Shown: piece by piece, positions 23,545-30,109 of the stretch | Layout of the letters: the number at the start of each line of letters is the position of its first letter | How positions within the stretch are numbered: position 1 is the first letter of the stretch | Assembly: GCA_023664325.1 (NCBI GenBank) | Contig: JAMPFS010000008.1 | Span: forward strand, 10,890 to 74,889 | Direction of reading: 5' to 3' | Origin: Clostridium sp. | GTDB taxonomy: Bacteria > Bacillota > Clostridia > Lachnospirales > Lachnospiraceae | Length of the DNA: 64,000 bases | Program-made: the position numbers and the translations under genes | Notes under the pieces: model-generated | The model's database searches: none | What the model was told of the DNA's origin: nothing | Seen by the model: only the letters and a program-made list of their open reading frames with translations

Positions 23545-23898
23545 ATGAGTGATATTGGTAAAAAGCAACCAAAAGAGTACAGCGATAGATTTGACGAGCT
23601 TCGCCAGAACCGTGTGGCTCTTTCTTATTATAAGTATGGTACAGCAGCGGATAACTTCGGTATGGGGTTAGTGAATGCTTTGGATTCGCATAATTTGTGT
23701 ATCAAGAAGTATCTGGCTACTGGTAATACTGAGTATCTTTGTGATGCGGCAAATTATCTCATGTTCGAGTTTATGTATCCGCAAAAAGAGGGTGCATATT
23801 TCAAGGCAACGGATTCTGAAGAAAGTGCCGGTGTAGCAGGAACACCCGTCGCGGAATTAAACCGTGATAAGCATTTTGATTCTGTAGTTGGAAATTAG
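23545..23898 (+). CDS. Conserved phage protein
   Basis: ATG 23545 is supported by GAAAGGAG. The 117-residue helical product contains NRVALSYYKYGTAADNFGMG and YLATGNTEYLCDAANYLMFE, a pattern common in gut Firmicutes phages. No catalytic motif is visible. Role unknown. Confidence 0.6.
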   Translation: MSDIGKKQPKEYSDRFDELRQNRVALSYYKYGTAADNFGMGLVNALDSHNLCIKKYLATGNTEYLCDAANYLMFEFMYPQKEGAYFKATDSEESAGVAGTPVAELNRDKHFDSVVGN

Positions 23899-23925
23899 CA
23901 GAAAGAAATGGAGACGTAAAAGCCT

Positions 23926-24123
23926 ATGTTGTCAGAATACAAATCAGTCAAAGATTGCCCGTTATGTTGTGGAGAAACCTTTGTTATTGATACCAGAACA
24001 GATTTGATAACTGGGACAATATTGCGGAAACGGGAATGCAGAGACTGTGGACATCGTTTCAAAACCCAAGAAGTTCTGAAAGACGATTTAATAAAAATGG
24101 AACGGAGGTGTATAAGTGAATAA
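23926..24123 (+). CDS. NrdR-like zinc-ribbon protein
   Basis: The 65 residues have CPLCCGETFVIDTR, then RKRECRDCGHRFKTQEVL, the zinc-ribbon signature of the NrdR repressor N-terminus. The ATP-cone that completes NrdR is missing, so this is a stand-alone ribbon. It overlaps the next GTG start. It may influence host nucleotide-reductase control or simply bind DNA. Confidence 0.6.
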   Translation: MLSEYKSVKDCPLCCGETFVIDTRTDLITGTILRKRECRDCGHRFKTQEVLKDDLIKMERRCISE

Positions 24124-24439
24124 TGCTGTAAGCATAAGCCAATACCATTATGATGTGGGCTTTCAAGATGGATATATGGCTTGTAAAGAAGAATATGCGG
24201 AGAGAGCAAAAAAGAAACGAGAACAGAGAATCAAAGAGCGAGAAAAAGCTTTATATTTCTTAAAGCAAAAAACGCTCGGTGTCTTTGTTCTTATTTTTAC
24301 GGCTATTTCTATTTGGCTGCTGGACGGAGATGCAACTATTGGGGCGGTAATGATTCCATTAGGCATTGCATTGATATTCAGCAAAAAGCCCATTATGTAT
24401 GGCAAATATTACTGGGAAATGGAGGATGAAAATGAATAA
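24116..24439 (+). CDS. Two-helix membrane protein with basic coiled coil
   Basis: A GTG start follows CGGAGGTGT. The 107-residue product has a basic helical N-terminal part (ERAKKKREQRIKEREKALYF) and two hydrophobic segments (TLGVFVLIFTAISIWLL; TIGAVMIPLGIALIF). It is a membrane hairpin of unknown function. Confidence 0.55.
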   Translation: MNNAVSISQYHYDVGFQDGYMACKEEYAERAKKKREQRIKEREKALYFLKQKTLGVFVLIFTAISIWLLDGDATIGAVMIPLGIALIFSKKPIMYGKYYWEMEDENE

Positions 24440-24749
24440 CCAAAATTACATATTTGATTCTGAATTGTGCGAGAAAGCAAAAGTCCTTGTGATGGCTGAT
24501 TGTGAAATGGAAAAAAGAGTCCCGCAATCGGTATACTTAATCGAAGAAATGTCGGAACTAACAAAAGAAATAACGAAAGAACAACGATTCAAAGGTGACC
24601 GCAATCATGTAAAAGAAGAAGTTGCGGATGTTCTTTGTACTATTTTAACCTATTCAACTTCTATCAACATAGATTTTGAAGAGATTCGTAATATCATGCT
24701 CAAGAAACTTAATCGTGGAATTGACCGGTTGGCTAATAACGAACAATGA
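24432..24749 (+). CDS. MazG-like nucleotide pyrophosphohydrolase
   Basis: ATG 24432 overlaps the previous stop and follows GGAGGATGAAA. The 105-residue product contains the all-alpha NTP pyrophosphatase signature: IEEMSELTKEITK (ExxE) and HVKEEVADVLCTI (ExxD), which bind Mg2+. Such enzymes hydrolyse (d)NTPs or alarmones; phage versions may support dNTP pools or lower stress signalling. The substrate is not determinable here. Confidence 0.8.
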   Translation: MNNQNYIFDSELCEKAKVLVMADCEMEKRVPQSVYLIEEMSELTKEITKEQRFKGDRNHVKEEVADVLCTILTYSTSINIDFEEIRNIMLKKLNRGIDRLANNEQ

Positions 24750-24763
24750 AAGGAGAATAAACG

Positions 24764-24934
24764 ATGAATTTATATATTTCCTTAACACCAGAGGATATTG
24801 AAAATCTGAAGAAGGGTAAAGAGGTAGAATCGGTACCGCCTCGGGGTTGTACTTACGACAATTTACAGAGTGTGATTATGTTGAGTGAAGAAGCTTTTAA
24901 TAAAAAGTTTAAGAAAGGAGAAAAGCAAAAATGA
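24764..24934 (+). CDS. 56-residue phage protein
   Basis: AAAGGAGAATAA precedes ATG 24764. The product begins MNLYISLTPEDIENLKKGKE and is small and soluble. The stop overlaps the ATG of the next gene. No family recognised. Confidence 0.5.
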   Translation: MNLYISLTPEDIENLKKGKEVESVPPRGCTYDNLQSVIMLSEEAFNKKFKKGEKQK

Positions 24935-25728
24935 TTAAAATTGAAGATGCAGAGGTAATGGGATGGGAGCATGTTATTAGAGGGATGCGTAACCCTATGA
25001 ACAGTTGGGACAGATCCGACAGTGGCATTTGTGGGGGAGGAGAGATGCACATTGGATGTGATAATTGTGCGAACCGGATTCCCTGTAACCATTCTTTTGA
25101 TGGCTCTTGGCAACTGGGACAGGAAGACCACTGTCTGATGATGAAACTGGCGAAGGCTGGTTCAGTTCATGGAAAATTCCGCCGGATGATTGCAGTCTAT
25201 GTTGATATTACTGCACCGCTCTACTGGTGGAAGGAGTTTGATACGTATAAGGTAGGTACCGTTGCCAACTCCTGCTCTACCATGCATAAAATTCATGCTA
25301 AAGAATTTACGATAGATGATTTTAGTCATGAACATTTGCTGAATTTCACAAATCACAATAACGACGAAAGACTTGTGCCTTCTATTGAATTAGGTTGTGG
25401 AAATTGTACATTTTCTCCCGATGGCATTCTCAATCTTACTGTAGAAATGTTGAATGTGTGCAGAGAGAGATATCTGGCAGCGTTAAAGACCGAAGAAGAA
25501 ACTGGTTTCTCGGCAAAAGATATTTGGTGGCAGATGATTCAGCTTCTTCCATCTTCTTATAACCAAAAGCGGACCGTTATGCTGAACTATGAAGTTTTGT
25601 CTAACATTTATCAGTACAGACGGGAGCATAAGCTGGATGAGTGGCGTGAGTTCTGCCAGTGGATTGAGAAGCTGCCGTACAGCGAAATTATTACTTGTAA
25701 TGCTGAGGAGGTGAATAATAATGCTTAA
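24931..25728 (+). CDS. Conserved protein with Cys pairs, distantly ThyX-like?
   Basis: The 265-residue product has an N-terminal Cys/Gly-rich stretch (GGEMHIGCDNCANRIPC), then YVDITAPLYWWKEFDTYKVG, NSCSTMHKIH, and IQLLPSSYNQKRTVMLNYEV. This conserved pattern is frequent in gut phages and some bacteria. The SSYNQKR-L-YE segment slightly recalls the substrate motif of flavin-dependent thymidylate synthase, but the RHRxxS signature is absent. It lies beside mazG. Function left open. Confidence 0.5.
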   Translation: MIKIEDAEVMGWEHVIRGMRNPMNSWDRSDSGICGGGEMHIGCDNCANRIPCNHSFDGSWQLGQEDHCLMMKLAKAGSVHGKFRRMIAVYVDITAPLYWWKEFDTYKVGTVANSCSTMHKIHAKEFTIDDFSHEHLLNFTNHNNDERLVPSIELGCGNCTFSPDGILNLTVEMLNVCRERYLAALKTEEETGFSAKDIWWQMIQLLPSSYNQKRTVMLNYEVLSNIYQYRREHKLDEWREFCQWIEKLPYSEIITCNAEEVNNNA

Positions 25729-25945
25729 ACTTTTAACTGACTGTGACAAGTGTATACATGGCAAGGTCTGCAAAAACAAAGATAATCCCAAAGATGCTAT
25801 GGGAAAACTGACAAACACCACTTATGGAGATGGTCCAAACGATGATTACGGATGGGACGTTATGATGAAGTCTCAAAATGTAGATGTTTCTTTCTCTTGT
25901 CCGGATTATCAGGAGCGAAAGCCTACTCCAAAAGGATTTGCCTGA
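25721..25945 (+). CDS. Small cysteine-containing phage protein
   Basis: It overlaps the previous gene by 8 bp after GAGGAGGTG. The 74 residues contain CDKCIHGKVCKNK and a late Cys (FSCPDYQERK), a possible metal site. No function known. Confidence 0.5.
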   Translation: MLKLLTDCDKCIHGKVCKNKDNPKDAMGKLTNTTYGDGPNDDYGWDVMMKSQNVDVSFSCPDYQERKPTPKGFA

Positions 25946-25972
25946 TATTTTTAGTATAAAGGAGATACAGTT

Positions 25973-26335
25973 ATGGGACGTGCAGAAATTCGACGTGCAA
26001 GAAAAAATGAGAAAAAGGCCAAGACCGCCACATACAACTTAACTAAAGCCCAGCTAGATGCGATGGTTAGGGAAAAGATTGGTGATGAATTGGAAGAAGT
26101 TAGGCAGCAGGCTACGGACGATGCAGTAAACACAGCAATGATATTATTGTTGACTTTGCCGCTGGAAGTCTTGATGGATCACTATTGGCCTAAATCTTAT
26201 GCAAAGCGGATTCCAAAGTTCACAGCTCATGTTCTGGAATATTACGAAAGATGGCAGAATGGAGAGCTGGATATGGATAAAATGAAACAGGATCTTTGGG
26301 AGTATGGCGGCGTTCGTCTGGAAAAGAGCGACTAA
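25973..26335 (+). CDS. Conserved phage protein
   Basis: The 120-residue product has a basic N-terminus (MGRAEIRRARKNEKKAKTAT), a long helix and VLMDHYWPKSYAKRIPKFTA followed by a C-terminal helical segment. The pattern recurs in Firmicutes phages near replication genes. The N-terminus may bind nucleic acid. Function unknown. Confidence 0.55.
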   Translation: MGRAEIRRARKNEKKAKTATYNLTKAQLDAMVREKIGDELEEVRQQATDDAVNTAMILLLTLPLEVLMDHYWPKSYAKRIPKFTAHVLEYYERWQNGELDMDKMKQDLWEYGGVRLEKSD

Positions 26336-26353
26336 GATTGGAGGTGATAAAAA

Positions 26354-26557
26354 TTGGCACGAGAGGATGATATAAGAAAGAACGCATCCGGATATTCCGA
26401 TCCAACTGCCTATCAGGCAATTAAAAATGTGGAAAATGAAGATGAGAGATTCCATAAGTTACTGGATACCATTTTCAATATCTGCGAATTGTCTGGTTTC
26501 CATTTGGAAGAGAGGATAGTTTTAAAAGACAAAAACACAGGAAAGGTGTATAGGTGA
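26354..26557 (+). CDS. Small phage protein with TTG start
   Basis: TTG is taken as start because GGAGGTGAT lies 6 nt upstream and no ATG is near. The 67-residue product (GYSDPTAYQAIKNVENEDER) ends with KDKNTGKVYR. No motif recognised. Confidence 0.55.
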   Translation: MAREDDIRKNASGYSDPTAYQAIKNVENEDERFHKLLDTIFNICELSGFHLEERIVLKDKNTGKVYR

Positions 26558-26562
26558 TACAT

Positions 26563-26997
26563 ATGGGTTATAAGAAACATTCTTTTGCATTTGTGGACGG
26601 TTCGTACAACACAAAAACCAACACATACGGATGGGGCGGATTCCTGATTGATAAATTAGGTAATAAGCATATTCTTCAGGGTTCCGGTAAGGAAACAGAT
26701 CTTTGCAAGATGCGTAATGTGGCAGGAGAAATCCTTGGAGCGAGTGCTGCTATACAAACAGCGTTAAAGCTTGGCATGGAGAAGCTGACCATTTACTACG
26801 ATTATGAGGGCGTTGAAAAATGGGTTACTGGTAAATGGCACGCCAAGAAAAAAGGAACTATGGACTATGCAAGGTTGGCAAAGTCTGCCATGAAGAGCGG
26901 TCTCAAATTATATTTTAAGCATGTGAAGGCTCATTCTGGTGTTCCTTTCAATGAAGAAGCTGATAACTTAGCAAAGAAATCTGTAGGATTGGGGTGA
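26563..26997 (+). CDS. RNase H type I
   Basis: The 144-residue enzyme would cut RNA in RNA-DNA hybrids during replication. The four acidic positions are visible: Asp in AFVDGSYN, Glu in VAGEILGA, Asp in YYDYEGVEKW and Asp in NEEADNLAKK; the handle His is in VKAHSG. ATG 26563 with AGGTGAT is chosen over the GTG at 26554. It follows a cluster of small genes. Confidence 0.85.
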   Translation: MGYKKHSFAFVDGSYNTKTNTYGWGGFLIDKLGNKHILQGSGKETDLCKMRNVAGEILGASAAIQTALKLGMEKLTIYYDYEGVEKWVTGKWHAKKKGTMDYARLAKSAMKSGLKLYFKHVKAHSGVPFNEEADNLAKKSVGLG

Positions 26998-27004
26998 GCA
27001 TAAT

Positions 27005-27304
27005 ATGGACATATCAGACATAACTATGTTTATAACAAAAATGAATGAGGCTTTCGGACTTATAATTGAATCGTTCCGGGAGATAGCTGAAGCATTAAAT
27101 AAATCGTTTGAGTGTTTTGGCGAAAATGAGGAAGAAGAGAAAAACTCTGTTTCTTCAATCAAGCGGTGTGGGATATTTCTGAAAGACACACATCAAATTT
27201 ACACACAATCGCTCTACAAGCCACACCGTTCGTACAAGTTCCGAGGCATTTGGCATATCAAAGAAGACATTACCAGAGCTGATTTTGCCCACTTTTATAT
27301 TTGA
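27005..27304 (+). CDS. Small phage protein
   Basis: GGGGTGAG precedes the ATG. The 99-residue product starts with an amphipathic helix (MFITKMNEAFGLIIESFREI), has an acidic middle, and ends KRCGIFLKDTHQIYTQSLYK followed by aromatic residues. Its stop lies inside the first hairpin of the following non-coding region. Function unknown. Confidence 0.5.
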   Translation: MDISDITMFITKMNEAFGLIIESFREIAEALNKSFECFGENEEEEKNSVSSIKRCGIFLKDTHQIYTQSLYKPHRSYKFRGIWHIKEDITRADFAHFYI

Positions 27305-27580
27305 GGAAAGTGGGTTTGCCCGGTTTTGATGTCGGAGATTTGGTAAATGCGTTGTGATTTTGGGAAATTTGCTTGGATTTTGGGAAATTTTACGGACGAA
27401 AATGGAGAAATCTTGGTCAAATGCCCGGTTTTCGCCCGGTTTTAAAACCCAAAAGTGGGCTATAAAAATGCCGTATTTATGGGCTTTGTGAGGGTTTCGC
27501 CCACTTTCCCACTTATTTTTTCATTTAATCGTGAGAAAAAAATTAAATATATAAAGAAATAGGGCAAATAAAAGTGGGTT
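27287..27580. repeat. Repeat-rich non-coding region, candidate origin
   Basis: Several short repeats cluster here. AAAGTGGG or its complement occurs at 27288, 27307, 27452, 27500, 27508 (partial) and 27571. GCCCGGTTTT occurs at 27318, 27423 and 27434. ATTTTGGGAAATTT occurs at 27357 and 27377 with a 20-bp period. CCCACTTT and AAAGTGGG at 27288-27314 form an 8-bp stem. No gene is seen. Iteron-like arrays at the end of a replication module suggest a phage origin or a control region. Confidence 0.5.
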
Positions 27581-27621
27581 TTTGGGCGTGGACATATTTT
27601 TAGTTTTCTTTTCCAGCCAAG

Positions 27622-27632
27622 TATGATATACT
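27622..27632 (+). promoter_or_regulatory. Extended -10 promoter for the structured RNA
   Basis: TATG-A-TATACT gives an extended -10 (TG one base before TATACT). No good -35 is seen. The RNA hairpin begins 7 nt downstream, at the expected start site. Confidence 0.6.
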
Positions 27633-27637
27633 AAAAG

Positions 27638-27744
27638 TGCGACACAATTCTATATTTTTTTATAACACTCAGGGGATATTGCTTAGGCTATAAGTGTATT
27701 CTCTTACATAGTCACGCCTTTGAGTGTTGATGGAATTGTGTCGC
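27638..27744 (+). ncRNA. Structured non-coding RNA
   Basis: GCGACACAATTC (27639-27650) pairs perfectly with GAATTGTGTCGC (27733-27744). After an asymmetric AU-rich internal loop, AACACTCA (27664-27671) pairs with TGAGTGTT (27721-27728), continued by GGGG/CCTT. An apical stem is formed by GGCTAT/ATAGTC. No long ORF fits. The unit has its own promoter and terminator and lies directly before the gene at 27834. It resembles no RNA family I can name; a 6S-like decoy, a toxin-linked RNA or an attenuator are options. Confidence 0.65.
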
Positions 27745-27770
27745 AACAATAGGAGAGATTCACTTTAGCG

Positions 27771-27806
27771 GTGCGTCTCTTCATTGGGGGCGCACTTTTT
27801 ATTTTG
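27771..27806 (+). terminator. Terminator of the structured RNA
   Basis: Stem GTGCGTCTC/GGGGCGCAC with G-U pairs, loop TTCATTG, then TTTTTATTTTG. It separates the RNA from the downstream gene. Confidence 0.75.
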
Positions 27807-27833
27807 TGGATTTATGATTGGAGGCAATAAAGA

Positions 27834-28862
27834 ATGGACGATATAAAATTGTCTGGTTTTGATATAGAAACATGTGATGATATTTCCAAGCAAACGAATC
27901 TCACTAAATTAGAGATAAGTTCTGCTCAAAAAATACATACAAGCGCATTATTTCAGCAGCTTCCATCTATGATAGCGGCAAATACAATGGCGAACGCTTA
28001 TGTAATGCATCTGCCCGCAGGTATTGGTTTGTCCAATTTAATGCACTACGCTAATGGTGGCGTTGGTAATTCATATTCGATAGGAAATGGCATTGCTGGG
28101 CAAGCACCTTTGTATTCGTTACAATCCCAAGCAATAGCTATGGGAGCGTTTAGTGTGATGTCTATTGCGTCCGGTCAGTACTTTCTTTCCGAAATCAATA
28201 ATAACTTAACCGCAATCAATCAAAAAGCCGATAAGATTCTTGAGTTTCTATATGGGGATAAAAAGGCGGAATTGATGTCCGAAGTGAGCTTTGTAAATTT
28301 TGCATATCAGAACTACAATTCAATTATGACTAACAATATACAGAGGACGGCGACAACCGTAAATATTCAGGAAGCTAGAAAGGTTGCAATGAAAGATATG
28401 GAGTTTTATATATCTGATTTGGACTCTTTAGCAAAAACAAAAGATATATCCGATCTGGATTCGTTCGTAAGTGAAGCTTTTCGGATTAAAGAGTGTCTGC
28501 AATTGGCAATTCAGTTGTACAGCATGAGTAACATACTTGAGGTCTACTATTCACAGAATGTAGATATAACATATCTTAAGTATGTTGAAAAAGATATTCT
28601 TGCATATCTTGACAAATGTGAGAAACGTATACTGTCCGACTTTTCTGCAATACAGATGAGAGTCGCCAACTATAAAGGTAGTCCTCTGAAAAAAATAGAT
28701 AAATCAGAATATGAGAAACGAGTCAATGATGTCGTTGATTTATTAGGTAATGGGGAAGAGCTTACTAAACGAAAACCATTACAATTAGTTTTGCAATCAT
28801 GTCAAAAAGAATCTGTATATTATTTAGATAAGGATGGTGATGTATATTTACAAACTGCATAA
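27834..28862 (+). CDS. Unrecognised protein with membrane-active-looking region
   Basis: The 342-residue product follows TTGGAGGCAATAAAG. Residues about 45-120 are Gly/Ala-rich and hydrophobic (YVMHLPAGIGLSNLMHYANG; AIAMGAFSVMSIASGQYFLS), followed by a helical C-terminal half (NNNLTAINQKADKILEFLYG). The pattern of a hydrophobic segment with long helices recalls pore-forming or defence effector proteins, but no family is recognised. Together with the structured RNA it looks like an inserted accessory cassette between replication and middle genes. Confidence 0.5.
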   Translation: MDDIKLSGFDIETCDDISKQTNLTKLEISSAQKIHTSALFQQLPSMIAANTMANAYVMHLPAGIGLSNLMHYANGGVGNSYSIGNGIAGQAPLYSLQSQAIAMGAFSVMSIASGQYFLSEINNNLTAINQKADKILEFLYGDKKAELMSEVSFVNFAYQNYNSIMTNNIQRTATTVNIQEARKVAMKDMEFYISDLDSLAKTKDISDLDSFVSEAFRIKECLQLAIQLYSMSNILEVYYSQNVDITYLKYVEKDILAYLDKCEKRILSDFSAIQMRVANYKGSPLKKIDKSEYEKRVNDVVDLLGNGEELTKRKPLQLVLQSCQKESVYYLDKDGDVYLQTA

Positions 28863-28894
28863 AAATGATTTTTCATCTCTGTTTCTCTTTTGTT

Positions 28895-28921
28895 CGCGTA
28901 AATTACATCTCCTATAGTGAA
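28895..28921 (+). promoter_or_regulatory. Phage promoter-like motif, copy 6
   Basis: CGCG at 28895, ACA at 28905 and TATAGT at 28913, then GAAAGGAG. Standard spacing; the ribosome site follows at once. Confidence 0.6.
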
Positions 28922-28936
28922 AGGAGAGTGATATTT

Positions 28937-29122
28937 ATGATGAACATATTTAAGAAATGTAAAATCAAGAAACAGATAAAAAACTTATCAGAAAAATCCC
29001 AATATGCGATGAAAAAGATGGAAGAACATTTGCATGATGAGGATTGTACTGAATGGAAACAATGGTCTGTTTTAAATGCTTTATATTTAGGAGAGATCAT
29101 CAAATTAAAATCACAGATGTAA
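28937..29122 (+). CDS. Small phage protein
   Basis: AAAGGAGAGTGATATTT precedes ATG 28937 (ATG 28940 also possible). The 61 residues include KKCKIKKQIKNLSEKSQYAM and HDEDCTEWKQWSVLNALYLG. Similar small basic proteins are common in Firmicutes phages. Function unknown. Confidence 0.55.
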   Translation: MMNIFKKCKIKKQIKNLSEKSQYAMKKMEEHLHDEDCTEWKQWSVLNALYLGEIIKLKSQM

Positions 29123-29129
29123 CGTAATT

Positions 29130-29158
29130 GAGACCTGAAACATGGTCTCTTTTCTTTT
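29130..29158 (+). terminator. Intrinsic terminator
   Basis: Stem GAGACC/GGTCTC, loop TGAAACAT, then TTTTCTTTT. Confidence 0.85.
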
Positions 29159-29173
29159 GCTTTTTTTTTACTT

Positions 29174-29200
29174 CGCGAAAAAAACATACCCTTTTATGAA
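29174..29200 (+). promoter_or_regulatory. Phage promoter-like motif, copy 7
   Basis: CGCG at 29174, ACA at 29184 and TTTTAT at 29192, then GAA. It follows a terminator and precedes the nuclease/RNA polymerase-like operon. Confidence 0.65.
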
Positions 29201-29272
29201 GAGAAAGGATAAAATAGCCATTTTTTCATTCTCTTTTTGTGTTTGCTAAAAAATGGAAAGGAGGTCGCAGTC

Positions 29273-29578
29273 ATGGCGAAGAACACAAAATTGGAAAAAG
29301 ATTTTCAATCAAAGCTGATAAAAGAAATCAAAAAAAGATTTGTCGGCTGCATGGTTATGAAATTGGATTCCAGTTATATTCAGGGTATTCCGGATCTGCT
29401 GGTTCTTTACGGAAACAAGTGGGCCTCTTTAGAATGTAAAAGAAATGCAAGTGCTAGTAAGCGTCCAAATCAGGAACATTATGTAAAATTGATGGACAAG
29501 ATGTCATTTGCAAGATTCATCTGTCCTGAAAATAAGGAGGAAGTGTTAAATGAACTTCAACAAACATTCAAATCTTGA
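29273..29578 (+). CDS. VRR-NUC-type nuclease
   Basis: ATG 29273 is supported by GGAAAGGAGGTCGCAG. The 101-residue product fits the VRR-NUC/Holliday-junction-resolvase-like PD-(D/E)XK fold: an N-terminal Glu-bearing helix (LEKDFQSKLIKEIKKRF), IQGIPDLLVLYGNKWASLEC with catalytic PD and E-x-K, and a closing helix. It probably resolves or trims branched phage DNA. It overlaps the next nuclease gene by 29 bp. Confidence 0.8.
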   Translation: MAKNTKLEKDFQSKLIKEIKKRFVGCMVMKLDSSYIQGIPDLLVLYGNKWASLECKRNASASKRPNQEHYVKLMDKMSFARFICPENKEEVLNELQQTFKS

Positions 29579-30107
29579 AGGGCAGCACGCCTTTCTTGGA
29601 GCAAGTAAGTATCATTGGATAAACTACTCCGATGAGAAAGTTGCTGAAGCATATTCTAAATTTCTTGCGACACAAAAAGGAACAGTCCTGCATGAATTTG
29701 CTGCACAGTGTATACGGCTTGGGCAGAAGCTTCCTAAATCCCATAAGACATTAAACATGTATGTAAATGATGCCATAGGGTTTAGACTGACGCCAGAGCA
29801 GATACTGTATTACTCCGATAATTGTTTTGGGACAGCAGATGCCATAGGATTTAGAAATGGTTTATTGAGAGTACATGATTTAAAGACCGGAGTTATTCCG
29901 GCACACATGGAGCAGCTTGAAATATATGCGGCTCTTTTTTGTTTGGAATACAAAATCAAACCGGCTGAAATTGAAATGGAATTGAGGATTTACCAGAGTG
30001 ATGAAATTCTATATCACAAGCCGACCGTGGAGGATATTCTTCCAATAATGGACCGAATCATCACCTCGGATAAAATAATTGCAAAAATTAAAGCAGAGGA
30101 GGCTTAG
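29550..30107 (+). CDS. PD-(D/E)XK nuclease, Cas4/RecB-like
   Basis: The 185-residue product shows the RecB-family nuclease motifs: GTVLHEFAAQCIRLG (conserved His helix), FGTADAIGFRNGLLRVHDLK (D...D-x-K) and QLEIYAALFCLEY (Q-x3-Y). It lacks the four cysteines of Cas4. It likely makes single-strand ends for recombination or replication, together with the overlapping VRR-NUC protein. Confidence 0.8.
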   Translation: MNFNKHSNLEGQHAFLGASKYHWINYSDEKVAEAYSKFLATQKGTVLHEFAAQCIRLGQKLPKSHKTLNMYVNDAIGFRLTPEQILYYSDNCFGTADAIGFRNGLLRVHDLKTGVIPAHMEQLEIYAALFCLEYKIKPAEIEMELRIYQSDEILYHKPTVEDILPIMDRIITSDKIIAKIKAEEA

Positions 30108-30109
30108 AC

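Noticed and set aside
27638..27744. Structured RNA as a CRISPR or retron ncRNA
   Set aside because: No direct repeats with spacers, and the only reverse transcriptase is the DGR enzyme 32 kb away with its own template; a retron link is not supported.
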